Positions 1-5,486 of a stretch of DNA of 8,786 nt are shown here, piece by piece. The notes below the pieces were generated by a model. It did no database searches. It was not told the origin of the DNA and saw only the letters and a list, made by a program, of their open reading frames with translations. This DNA is from Paenibacillus sp. UBA6285 (GTDB lineage Bacteria; Bacillota; Bacilli; Paenibacillales; Paenibacillaceae). The position numbers and the translations under genes are program-made. The number at the start of each line of letters is the position of its first letter. Within the stretch, counting starts at the first letter, position 1. The stretch is from assembly GCA_002438345.1 (NCBI GenBank), contig DJUJ01000212.1, positions 59,921 to 68,706 on the forward strand, written 5' to 3'.

Positions 1-960
1 GACGGAGCGGGAGACAAAGATGGCGAGCAGCGAGCCTGGAAAGATCACAAGCCCGGCATGACTTGCACTGAAGCCAAAGCGATGAGTCAAAATCTGTGGC
101 AGCAGGAACAAGGTGGCGAAGCTGCACAGATAGGAGGCGATTCCGACCACCGCCAGCACGAGATATGAGCGGTTACGGAAAAGCGCGGGCATTACAAATG
201 GGTCGGGCGTGCTGCGGATGCGGCCAACAAATAAAGCGATAGCGACAAGTCCGGCGACCAAGGCCACCCATCGCCCACTAGTCAGGAACAGCAGCAGACC
301 GGTGGTGCCGACGCCCAAGAGCAGCCCACCAAGCACATCGAAGGAGCCTCGGGTGGGCACCTCTTTAGGCAGCAGGATAAGGAACAACGGTACGAGAAGC
401 AAAATAGCTGCCGTTACAGCGAACAACCAGATCCAGCCGAGATATTCGACGATGGCTCCGCCCGCCACCGGTCCAAGCCCTAGACCGAGTGAAACGGCTG
501 ACATAATCGTCGCCATGGCTTTGCCGCGACGGGCTTGCGGGACATAGCGGGTAAACAGGACAAGAGATAAGGACATTACTGCGCCCGCGCCCGACGCTTG
601 TAGAATGCGCACGATAAGCAGAAAGATAAAGTTGGTGCTGAAAAAGCCGGCAACAGCCGCAAAGCCCAGCGTCAACAGGCCTATCACCTGTAGGCGGCGG
701 ATCGGCAGAAAATCAGAGAGCCGACTGTATGTGATTGAGGCAATCGAAAACATAATGGAATACCCGGTAACAATCCAAGAAGCGGATGCAGCTGTAATGC
801 CGAAGGCTTCGGTTACATCAGGCAGTGCCAGATTGAACATGGCTGTATTCATAATGACGAGAACCACAGCAATGCTGAACAGCAGAGTCAGCAGGCCTTC
901 CCGTGGAAGAGTCGCTTCCGGAGCGGAGGCTTCCACGGGAAGGTTATTTACAGAAGTCAT
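1..960 (-). CDS. MFS drug-efflux transporter, 14-TM (DHA2/Tet(L)-like) type, C-terminus beyond window
   Basis: The minus strand is open for 320 codons from the ATG at 958-960 to the left edge with no stop, so the C-terminus lies outside the window. The product is a strongly hydrophobic membrane protein, expected to exchange a drug or other small molecule for protons. Visible MFS motifs are MNTAMFNLALPD in TM1 (residues 37-48), the loop 2-3 motif SRLSDFLPIRR (79-89), R118 in the TM4 motif RILQASGAGA, and the antiporter motif C GLGLGPVAGG (159-168) in TM5. The order and spacing resemble Tet(L)/QacA-like 14-helix exporters rather than sugar importers. The start is supported by AAAAGGAG at 971-978, ten bases upstream. 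The gene is divergent from an ArsR-type regulator, which probably controls it. The first twenty codons contain a 14-bp inverted repeat. The substrate cannot be told from sequence. Confidence 0.9.
   Translation of the reverse strand, partial: MTSVNNLPVEASAPEATLPREGLLTLLFSIAVVLVIMNTAMFNLALPDVTEAFGITAASASWIVTGYSIMFSIASITYSRLSDFLPIRRLQVIGLLTLGFAAVAGFFSTNFIFLLIVRILQASGAGAVMSLSLVLFTRYVPQARRGKAMATIMSAVSLGLGLGPVAGGAIVEYLGWIWLFAVTAAILLLVPLFLILLPKEVPTRGSFDVLGGLLLGVGTTGLLLFLTSGRWVALVAGLVAIALFVGRIRSTPDPFVMPALFRNRSYLVLAVVGIASYLCSFATLFLLPQILTHRFGFSASHAGLVIFPGSLLAIFVSRSV
896..943 (-). repeat. 14-bp perfect inverted repeat inside the 5' end of the MFS coding region
   Basis: CCTTCCCGTGGAAG (896-909) is the exact reverse complement of CTTCCACGGGAAGG (930-943). 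Inside the 20-base spacer, CGCT (913-916) can also pair with AGCG (922-925). In the MFS mRNA this gives a GC-rich hairpin over codons 6-22, just after the start. There is no following U tract, so it is not a simple terminator. It could slow translation or act as an attenuator; that role is inference. Confidence 0.75.
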
Positions 961-987
961 GTGCGAAGCACTCCTTTTATTATTGTT

Positions 988-1014
988 TAATAGTTCGATT
1001 ACTTACGAACAATT
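988..1014. promoter_or_regulatory. Candidate operator between the divergent MFS and ArsR-type genes
   Basis: GTTCG (993-997) and CGAAC (1006-1010) form an inverted repeat with an 8-base spacer. A few more complementary bases lie outside one mismatch (989-991 with 1012-1014). It lies in the only gap between the two divergent genes and abuts the regulator's -35 box. Dimeric ArsR-type repressors bind such interrupted palindromes, so autoregulation plus control of the transporter is a reasonable inference. Confidence 0.45.
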
Positions 1015-1041
1015 GAAATATAGCATGCGTTGATATAAAAT
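1013..1041 (+). promoter_or_regulatory. Probable sigma-A promoter of the ArsR-type gene
   Basis: TTGAAA (1013-1018) and TAAAAT (1036-1041) are separated by 17 bases, close to the vegetative consensus. The -10 box ends about 60 bases before the start codon at 1102. The candidate operator palindrome directly abuts the -35 box. Confidence 0.5.
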
Positions 1042-1101
1042 GCAATTAGGAACACCAATATTTTTTTGGCATTAAAAGTAGGACAAAGGGGATAATCATC
1101 C

Positions 1102-1452
1102 ATGAAAATACTATTTCATCCGGACCGTAAGGACATTCAGCTTGCTTCCGTATTGCATGCGCTCAGCGATCCGATTCGCTTACATATCGTATCGGATATT
1201 CATAGAATACGAGAACAGGCTTGCAACGGCTTCAACGTTCCAATCGCCAAATCCACCATGTCTCACCATGCCCGTACGTTGCGCGAGTCAGGGGTCGTCT
1301 TTACGCGGGTTCAAGGAACACAGCGCATACTATCGCTGCGGACTGAGGATCTTAACGCAAGATTTCCAGGTTTGTTGGAGTCTATATTGAGTGCTTATGA
1401 AGCTGGAGAAAAGCCGGATTTTGCGATGGAGGAGCGGGAGGAGAGTAAGTAG
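1102..1452 (+). CDS. ArsR-family winged-helix transcriptional regulator
   Basis: This is a 116-aa cytoplasmic DNA-binding protein of typical ArsR size. The family signature ALSDPIRLHIV is at residues 20-30. The recognition helix KSTMSHHARTLRESG is at 50-64, and the beta-wing TRVQGTQRILSLR at 68-80. It has a single cysteine (C41) and no ELCVCDL-type metal site, so it is probably not a heavy-metal sensor but belongs to the ArsR branch found beside drug exporters. The start is supported by AAAGGGG at 1085-1091. The gene is divergent from the MFS exporter and separated from it by 141 bases holding a palindrome and a good promoter, which suggests it represses the exporter and itself. The C-terminal tail after residue 100 is acidic and charged. 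The family is clear; the ligand is unknown. Confidence 0.88.
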   Translation: MKILFHPDRKDIQLASVLHALSDPIRLHIVSDIHRIREQACNGFNVPIAKSTMSHHARTLRESGVVFTRVQGTQRILSLRTEDLNARFPGLLESILSAYEAGEKPDFAMEEREESK

Positions 1453-1475
1453 GGATGGATTGAGCCTGATGAGAC

Positions 1476-1628
1476 GGGGAATATGTGGGATTCAGGAGAT
1501 TTGGGGAATACGTGAAATACAGGAGTACAGGACATTGATACAAGAGATTCAGGCGATCTAGGAATACGGAGAATCAGGAGATCCAGGGAATGCATGAAAA
1601 ACAGGACATTTAGGGAATGATTAGGAAG
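1476..1628. repeat. Degenerate tandem repeat array, unit about 27 bases, starting GGGAAT
   Basis: The stretch after the ArsR-type gene is built from related copies that begin with (G)GGGAATA/G and continue through an A/T-rich middle to CAGGAGATTT or CAGGACATTT. Units begin near 1476, 1503, 1561, 1586 and 1613 (the last partial), with a partial or shuffled unit in 1530-1560. Copies differ at many positions and there are no unique spacers. The whole array reads as purine-rich on the plus strand. No protein can be supported on either strand. The array may be a decayed minisatellite or a structured intergenic element; its function is unknown. Confidence 0.7.
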
Positions 1629-1691
1629 TTTTATTTGCCGTTTCTTTTCCACCCAGAATGTGATAGAACAGAAGGTACTTACTAAAACTAC

Positions 1692-1717
1692 AAGGGACGC
1701 CCAGTGCGCGTCCTTTT
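1692..1717 (+). terminator. Intrinsic terminator before rlmH
   Basis: AAGGGACGC (1692-1700) pairs with GCGTCCTTT (1708-1716) across a 7-base loop, giving nine pairs with one G-U, followed by TTTTGC and a T-rich stretch. It lies 240 bases after the ArsR-type gene and 36 bases before rlmH, so it should insulate rlmH from upstream transcription. It could also be a leader attenuator of rlmH. Confidence 0.65.
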
Positions 1718-1752
1718 GCTATTTCTATAGAGGACTATAACAGGAGGCACTT

Positions 1753-2232
1753 ATGCTTATTCAAATTATTGGCGTAGGAAAATTGAAGGAAAAGTACTTG
1801 ATTAATGGCATCGCGGAGTATGCTAAACGGCTGACACCGTACCTGAAATTTCAGGTAATTGAGGTGGCAGATGAAAAAGCACCCGACTCTCTAAGCGAAG
1901 CAGAGGTCGTGCAGGTTAAGGGGCGCGAGGGCGAGCGCATCCTCGCGCAGATTAAGAGCGAGGCGCATGTCATTGCGCTCGCGATTGACGGCAAGCTGTG
2001 GAGCTCGGAAGAGCTTGCCGCAGAAATTGACCGGCTCGGCACCTACGGGACGAGCCATGTCGTGTTCGTCATCGGAGGGAGCCATGGGCTCTCCGATGAG
2101 GTGATGCGCCGCGCGCAGCAGCGCATGAGCTTCGGGCGCATGACGCTGCCCCATCAGCTCATGCGCCTGGTGCTGGTGGAACAGATTTATCGCGCGGTGA
2201 AGATAAATCGGGGGGAACCGTATCATAAGTAG
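1753..2232 (+). CDS. rlmH: 23S rRNA (pseudouridine1915-N3)-methyltransferase RlmH
   Basis: This 159-aa protein is the normal length for RlmH, a SPOUT-class methyltransferase. It uses S-adenosylmethionine to methylate N3 of pseudouridine 1915 in helix 69 of 23S rRNA on the assembled ribosome. Visible signatures are the N-terminal [11 protein letters not shown], the cofactor loop [13 protein letters not shown] (105-117), and the C-terminal [17 protein letters not shown] with the terminal GEPYHK. The start is fixed by AGGAGG at 1742-1747. The gene is complete and probably transcribed alone. Its internal part (about 1915-2170) is clearly richer in G and C than the genes to its right, in keeping with a core gene beside accessory DNA. 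In staphylococci the 3' end of this gene (orfX) is the attachment site of SCC elements, which makes the repeat found downstream worth noting. Confidence 0.97.
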   Translation: MLIQIIGVGKLKEKYLINGIAEYAKRLTPYLKFQVIEVADEKAPDSLSEAEVVQVKGREGERILAQIKSEAHVIALAIDGKLWSSEELAAEIDRLGTYGTSHVVFVIGGSHGLSDEVMRRAQQRMSFGRMTLPHQLMRLVLVEQIYRAVKINRGEPYHK

Positions 2233-2476
2233 GGCGAAATTTTTGGTGGGGGATAGTCTGCACATTAAACTTATGTCAGGGTTGCGGCTGAAAACTATGT
2301 TTGTTTTAGGGCTCTAGTTAAATTGATTTTATAGGTAGGTAAACAAAAACAATATAAATGTGGGGGCATAGGAGGTTGACTGCGAGCAGGCAGCGAAGCG
2401 GACGCGTCTAATTCCATCGTAGGGATCTGTTTCGTAGTTTTGAGGTTGCATATTTTTTCAATGCCAGTATCATAAG
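2220..2476 (+). repeat. Ten-base direct repeat of the rlmH 3' end (GTATCATAAG at 2220-2229 and 2467-2476)
   Basis: The exact ten-base string GTATCATAAG ends one base into the rlmH stop codon region and appears again 247 bases downstream. Staphylococcal SCC elements integrate at the equivalent end of rlmH and leave a direct repeat around the TATCATAA sequence. The coincidence is suggestive of an old integration or excision scar, but no recombinase is in the window and the repeat is short and A/T-rich. Confidence 0.35.
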
Positions 2477-2571
2477 AAAAGTTGCATTGCTCTGAAGATA
2501 CATGGAGAATTGAGAGAGGATGTACGGTTATAGTAGTCATGTAAATAAGATCATGACTAGGAGGAACGAAT
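2233..2571. other. 339-base stretch without a gene between rlmH and the dioxygenase operon
   Basis: I find no convincing coding region on either strand. Three things are visible. GTATCATAAG from the rlmH 3' end (2220-2229) recurs at 2467-2476. A GC-rich patch at about 2377-2407 stands out from A/T-rich surroundings. The leader of the next operon occupies the right end, with a TATAGT -10-like box and an inverted repeat. No clear terminator follows rlmH. Confidence 0.6.
2529..2559 (+). promoter_or_regulatory. -10-like box and 8-bp inverted repeat in the leader of the dioxygenase operon
   Basis: TAGTCATG (2534-2541) is the exact reverse complement of CATGACTA (2552-2559), with a 10-base spacer. 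The right arm ends on the first base of the AGGAGG ribosome binding site (2559-2564). TATAGT at 2529-2534 is a fair -10 box, but no good -35 lies at the right distance, as expected of an activator-dependent promoter. The repeat could be an operator or an mRNA hairpin limiting ribosome access. The AraC-type gene at the end of the operon is an obvious candidate regulator. Confidence 0.4.
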
Positions 2572-3309
2572 ATGACCAATTCAATATCAAACAAACAAAA
2601 AGTAGATTTTTATCAAAATAATGGGTATTTTTTACACAAGAAACAGTTATTCAGTGCGGATAAAATGTCGAAACTTCAAACGATTTTTGAAGAACAGCTT
2701 GCCCAGAAGGGCAGTAAGTTGTCTGATGAGCTTGATACACCTCATTTTCGCGATGAGCGGCTACTGGAGTATCTCTTAAGCGACGAGGTGTTGGATTTAG
2801 TTGAGCCGTTTATCGGTCCCAATATCGGGCTCTGGTCCAGCCATTTTATTAGTAAAGAACCCTTTACCGGAAGACCGACTCCATGGCATGAGGATTCTGC
2901 CTATTGGAATGGAAGATTAAGTTCATTTGAAAAAATTATTACCGTATGGCTTGCCCTTGATCGCAGTTCGGAAGAAAACGGTTGTATGAGAGTTATTCCC
3001 GGAACGCATCGAAACGGTTTTTCTGAATATGAGGATGTGGACTCGAAGAATAATTTGTTCGCTTCGCAAATAAAAAACGTAGATGAGTCCAAAGCAGTAA
3101 ATTTTGAATTGGAGCCGGGAGAATGCTCTCTTCACGATTCCCGGATTATCCACGGTGCAAAGGCTAACACTAGCCCATATCGCAGATGCGGTTACACCAT
3201 GAGATATTTTTCAACAGAAGCGAAGGTTGACTTGGAGAAAAATGCGAACCATAAAGTGTGGTTGGCCAGGGGCAAAGATATTGCGGGTAATCCTTTCGTC
3301 AATGTTTAA
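2572..3309 (+). CDS. PhyH-family Fe(II)/2-oxoglutarate-dependent dioxygenase
   Basis: This 245-aa soluble protein belongs to the phytanoyl-CoA dioxygenase (PhyH) superfamily, whose members hydroxylate or otherwise oxidise small molecules using O2 and 2-oxoglutarate. The metal-binding triad is visible as H106-x-D108 in TPWHEDSAYW and H194 in SRIIHGAKANT. R204 or R205 in SPYRRCGYTMRY is the expected 2-oxoglutarate-binding arginine. The core VWLALDRSSEENGCMRVIPG (126-145) is the typical PhyH segment before the distal strand. Length is normal, so the enzyme looks intact. AGGAGG at 2559-2564 supports the ATG at 2572. It is first in a tight operon with a TIM-barrel protein (22-23 bases later) and an AraC-type regulator. 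The partner suggests a sugar- or polyol-like substrate, but that is inference; the family does not fix the substrate. Confidence 0.92.
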   Translation: MTNSISNKQKVDFYQNNGYFLHKKQLFSADKMSKLQTIFEEQLAQKGSKLSDELDTPHFRDERLLEYLLSDEVLDLVEPFIGPNIGLWSSHFISKEPFTGRPTPWHEDSAYWNGRLSSFEKIITVWLALDRSSEENGCMRVIPGTHRNGFSEYEDVDSKNNLFASQIKNVDESKAVNFELEPGECSLHDSRIIHGAKANTSPYRRCGYTMRYFSTEAKVDLEKNANHKVWLARGKDIAGNPFVNV

Positions 3310-3319
3310 ACTGAAGAAA

Positions 3320-3335
3320 AGAGGACCAAACTTTG
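3320..3335 (+). promoter_or_regulatory. Ribosome binding site supporting a TTG start
   Basis: AGAGGA (3320-3325) lies seven bases before TTG at 3333-3335. The first in-frame ATG (codon 12) would cut off the first beta strand FYKALW of the TIM barrel, and no equally placed ribosome binding site serves it, so TTG is preferred. Confidence 0.65.
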
Positions 3336-4127
3336 AAAACTAAGTTTTATAAGGCATTATGGGGAATGGAAGGAACATACGAGGAACTTATTCAACACGC
3401 AGCATCGAATGGTTATGCGGGGATTGAAGCTCCTCTACCTCCCAAGGATAAGCAGCAAGAGTTTGCACGATTCATGAAGCAGTGTAATATGGAATATATT
3501 GCGCAAGTTACGACTTCGGGGGATCATTCCAAAAGCTTTGCCGAGCAAGTAAAGCAAGTTCAGGAGTTTGAACCGGTTTTGATCGTGTCCCACAGTGCAA
3601 GAGATTATATGGACTTTAAGGAGCAAGTGAAGTTTTTCGAGGCTGCGTTATCTATTGAGAAGGAGACCGGTATACCAATCGGTCATGAAACCCACCGAAC
3701 GCGTGCCATGTTCACGCCTTGGACAACTGCAAGGTTGTTGAGGGAGCTTCCTGAACTCAAAATTACAGCTGATTTCAGCCATTGGTGTTGTGTATGTGAA
3801 TCGTTAACCTTGGAGGAGCACCAGGAGGATCTTATGCTGGCAATGAATCGCGCGATTCATATTCACGGCAGGATCGGTTACGAGCAAGGGGCTCAGGTTC
3901 CGCATCCGGCTGCGCCGGAATACGCAAATCATTTAGATACATTTGTAAAATGGTGGAACCACATTTTGGTTAATCGAAGTAAGCAGGGATTCGAGTATTC
4001 GAGCATAACCCCGGAATTTGGACCTCCCGGTTATATGCATACTCTTCCTTTTACGAATCAAGCGGTTTCGGATCTTGTTGAAGTGAACGAATGGATGAAG
4101 CAATATCTAGCAAAGATATTTTTATAA
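3333..4127 (+). CDS. Xylose isomerase-like TIM-barrel protein (sugar phosphate isomerase/epimerase family)
   Basis: The product is 264 aa, the usual size of AP-endonuclease-2/xylose-isomerase-like TIM barrels, which bind one divalent metal and act on sugars, keto-sugars or inositol derivatives. Candidate metal ligands fall at barrel strand ends in the expected order: E119 (GHETHRT), D147 with H150 (ITADFSHW), H176/H178 (AIHIHGRIGY) and E228 (ITPEFGPPGYM). GYAGIEAPLP at 27-36 is the familiar early strand with its metal-side glutamate E32. No signal peptide or membrane segment is seen. The start is TTG with a good ribosome binding site. It lies between the PhyH dioxygenase and the AraC-type gene with gaps of 23 and 26 bases, so all three should be co-transcribed. 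The dioxygenase and this protein may act in sequence on one sugar-like compound. Fold assignment is secure; the reaction is unknown. Confidence 0.88.
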   Translation: MKTKFYKALWGMEGTYEELIQHAASNGYAGIEAPLPPKDKQQEFARFMKQCNMEYIAQVTTSGDHSKSFAEQVKQVQEFEPVLIVSHSARDYMDFKEQVKFFEAALSIEKETGIPIGHETHRTRAMFTPWTTARLLRELPELKITADFSHWCCVCESLTLEEHQEDLMLAMNRAIHIHGRIGYEQGAQVPHPAAPEYANHLDTFVKWWNHILVNRSKQGFEYSSITPEFGPPGYMHTLPFTNQAVSDLVEVNEWMKQYLAKIFL

Positions 4128-4153
4128 GAAATTGAGGGGGGAGATTCTAAAAT

Positions 4154-5011
4154 ATGAGACATCGTCTGCCAGAATTGTTGACGAACGATCAATATATGAA
4201 TCTTTCCTCCTCTTTTCGTATTTTTAAGAACCAAATTCGGAATATAATCGATGTTCACTGCCACGAGTTTTACGAGCTGTCTTTTGTGACCTCCGGTTCA
4301 GGGGTTCAAAAGATTAATGGTGTTGAATCGCCGATCACAAAAGGGAGTATTTTCTTACTAACGCCTGCTGATTTTCACGAAATCGTTCCGGATGACGATT
4401 CAGAAATCCAGTTATATAATCTTATATTCACTTCGGAGATGATTCATCAGCAGTTGATGGAGTTATTATTTAGCGTGCGACATGTTTATCTCCACCGTTT
4501 TGAAGACCAGGAATATGAGCGAATGCTTTGGGAATGGGAACGGATATGGGATGAGGCGCAGATATCAAGGATCGGATCGCAATTGATTGTACGTGGCGCT
4601 ATCGATAGGGTGCTCATTGATTTGTATCGTCACTGCAATATTCAGCAATCGGACCTTGAGAACCGCAGTGTCAGAAATACAACCGATGCAGTTATTCGCA
4701 GCTCCACCATTTTCATTCAGCATCATTTTCGTGAATCAATATCTTTGGAGCAAATAGCTAAGCATTATAATTTATCTCCAAATTATTTCAGTGGATGCTT
4801 TAGGCAAGTATTAGGAATTTCCTTTCAAACTTATGTTATTAATACGCGACTTGAATTTGCTAAATCGCTGATAAGGGTTTCAAATCTAAGTATTACTGAA
4901 GTTTGTTTATCTTCGGGATTTAACACTTTAGCATATTTTGAGCGTATGTTTAAGAAAAAACTCGGGGTTACCCCAAGAGAATATCGGGCTCAGCATTCAA
5001 GCAATGCTTAG
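4154..5011 (+). CDS. AraC-family transcriptional regulator with N-terminal cupin domain
   Basis: This 285-aa cytoplasmic protein has the classical two-part layout. An N-terminal cupin-like ligand domain covers about residues 15-95, with HCHEFYELSFV (35-45) and the GSIFLLTPADFHEI strand (64-77). A C-terminal double helix-turn-helix covers about 183-280, with SLEQIAKHYNLSPNYFSGCF in the first motif and ITEVCLSSGFNTLAYFERMF in the second, ending in GVTPREYR. The cupin type usually binds a sugar or related effector. The start follows GGGGGGAG just upstream. It is the last gene of the dioxygenase/TIM-barrel operon and is followed by a terminator, so it most likely activates this operon in response to its substrate. 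It is not a response regulator, as it has no receiver domain. Confidence 0.93.
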   Translation: MRHRLPELLTNDQYMNLSSSFRIFKNQIRNIIDVHCHEFYELSFVTSGSGVQKINGVESPITKGSIFLLTPADFHEIVPDDDSEIQLYNLIFTSEMIHQQLMELLFSVRHVYLHRFEDQEYERMLWEWERIWDEAQISRIGSQLIVRGAIDRVLIDLYRHCNIQQSDLENRSVRNTTDAVIRSSTIFIQHHFRESISLEQIAKHYNLSPNYFSGCFRQVLGISFQTYVINTRLEFAKSLIRVSNLSITEVCLSSGFNTLAYFERMFKKKLGVTPREYRAQHSSNA

Positions 5012-5064
5012 ATTAAATGTGGAAAACATCACATAACAAATTTTCAAATGCACGATATCTCTGC

Positions 5065-5097
5065 TCCGCCTACAAGTAGTGGGCGGGCTTGTTTTAT
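5065..5097 (+). terminator. Intrinsic terminator of the dioxygenase/TIM-barrel/AraC operon
   Basis: CCGCCTAC (5066-5073) pairs with GTGGGCGG (5079-5086) over a 5-base loop, with one G-U pair, followed by GCTTGTTTTATTTA. It lies 54 bases after the AraC-type stop codon and closes the operon. Confidence 0.75.
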
Positions 5098-5121
5098 TTA
5101 CTTTGAGACGCGCTAATTGGC

Positions 5122-5148
5122 CAACCTTATGATTCCGACATAAGGTTG
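5122..5148. repeat. 10-bp perfect inverted repeat upstream of the kinase remnant
   Basis: CAACCTTATG (5122-5131) is the exact reverse complement of CATAAGGTTG (5139-5148) with a 7-base spacer. A run of seven T begins 12 bases after the stem, too far for a textbook terminator. It may be a second weak terminator, an operator for the response-regulator region, or the end of a lost element. Confidence 0.6.
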
Positions 5149-5216
5149 ACGACCGGGTATTTTTTTCGAAAGGAACGGGAAAAATATATTTTCTACTACC
5201 TCCAGTCGGATTTAAC

Positions 5217-5483
5217 GAATTGAATTTATCTTTATCGATTTCCGAAAAAGCGAATCATGTGCATAAATACTTGGGGATTCAAAAAAATTCGTTTTGGGGA
5301 CAAGCTGAATGTTATTATAGATATTCCTGAACATTTTTCTCGGGTCAGCCATTCCGCACCTTTCGTTACAGCCTATCGTCGAAAACAGCATTATCCACGT
5401 TTTTCGGACAAGGACGGGAACGTCAAAACCCGGGTTATAGGAACCCGTATTACATTCAAACTTCCAGAGGAGGTTGGAAGAAA
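5217..5483 (+). pseudogene. Remnant of a YesM-type sensor histidine kinase
   Basis: Pieces of a YesM-family kinase can be read by moving between frames. SISEKANHVHKYLGIQK (phase 0, from about 5235) continues as IRFGDKLNVIIDIPEHF (phase 1) if one A is removed from the A7 run at 5281-5287. Next comes the ATPase N-box region IPHLSLQPIVENSIIHVF (phase 2, 5351 on) after a further extra base near 5347. One missing base near 5399 then restores phase 1, reading SDKDGNVKTRV. The reading passes straight into GTRITFKLPEE, the last strand of the ATPase domain, so about 70 residues with the D- and G-boxes are gone. The sensor, membrane segments and the phosphoacceptor histidine are missing upstream. Gene order, kinase then YesN-type regulator, is the normal one. 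One homopolymer shift could be a sequencing error; three plus two deletions cannot. The kinase is certainly non-functional as read. Confidence 0.82.
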
Positions 5484-5486
5484 TTG
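5466..5486 (+). promoter_or_regulatory. Ribosome binding site and TTG start of the response regulator
   Basis: AGAGGAGG (5466-5473) lies ten bases before TTG at 5484-5486. Translation from this TTG gives YKVLIVDDE, the complete first strand and acidic pocket of a receiver domain, so the start is firm. The site lies in the last codons of the former kinase gene, as in translationally coupled kinase-regulator pairs. Confidence 0.75.

Noticed and set aside
209..1033. Two plus-strand open frames (209-547 and 605-1033)
   Set aside because: They are antisense to the MFS gene, are rich in Ser, Thr, Arg and Pro with no family features, and vanish once the clear minus-strand transporter is accepted.
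1476..1628. Possible CRISPR array
   Set aside because: Units are degenerate and directly joined, with no conserved repeat alternating with unique spacers of constant length, and no cas gene is near.
1395..1652. Minus-strand open frame of 85 codons
   Set aside because: It is the reverse reading of the tandem repeat array and overlaps the ArsR-type gene; repeated IPRSPES/FPKSPES pieces come from the DNA repeat, not from a protein family.
2295..2594. Minus-strand open frame of 99 codons after rlmH
   Set aside because: No recognisable motif, runs into the start of the dioxygenase gene and covers its leader; composition looks random.
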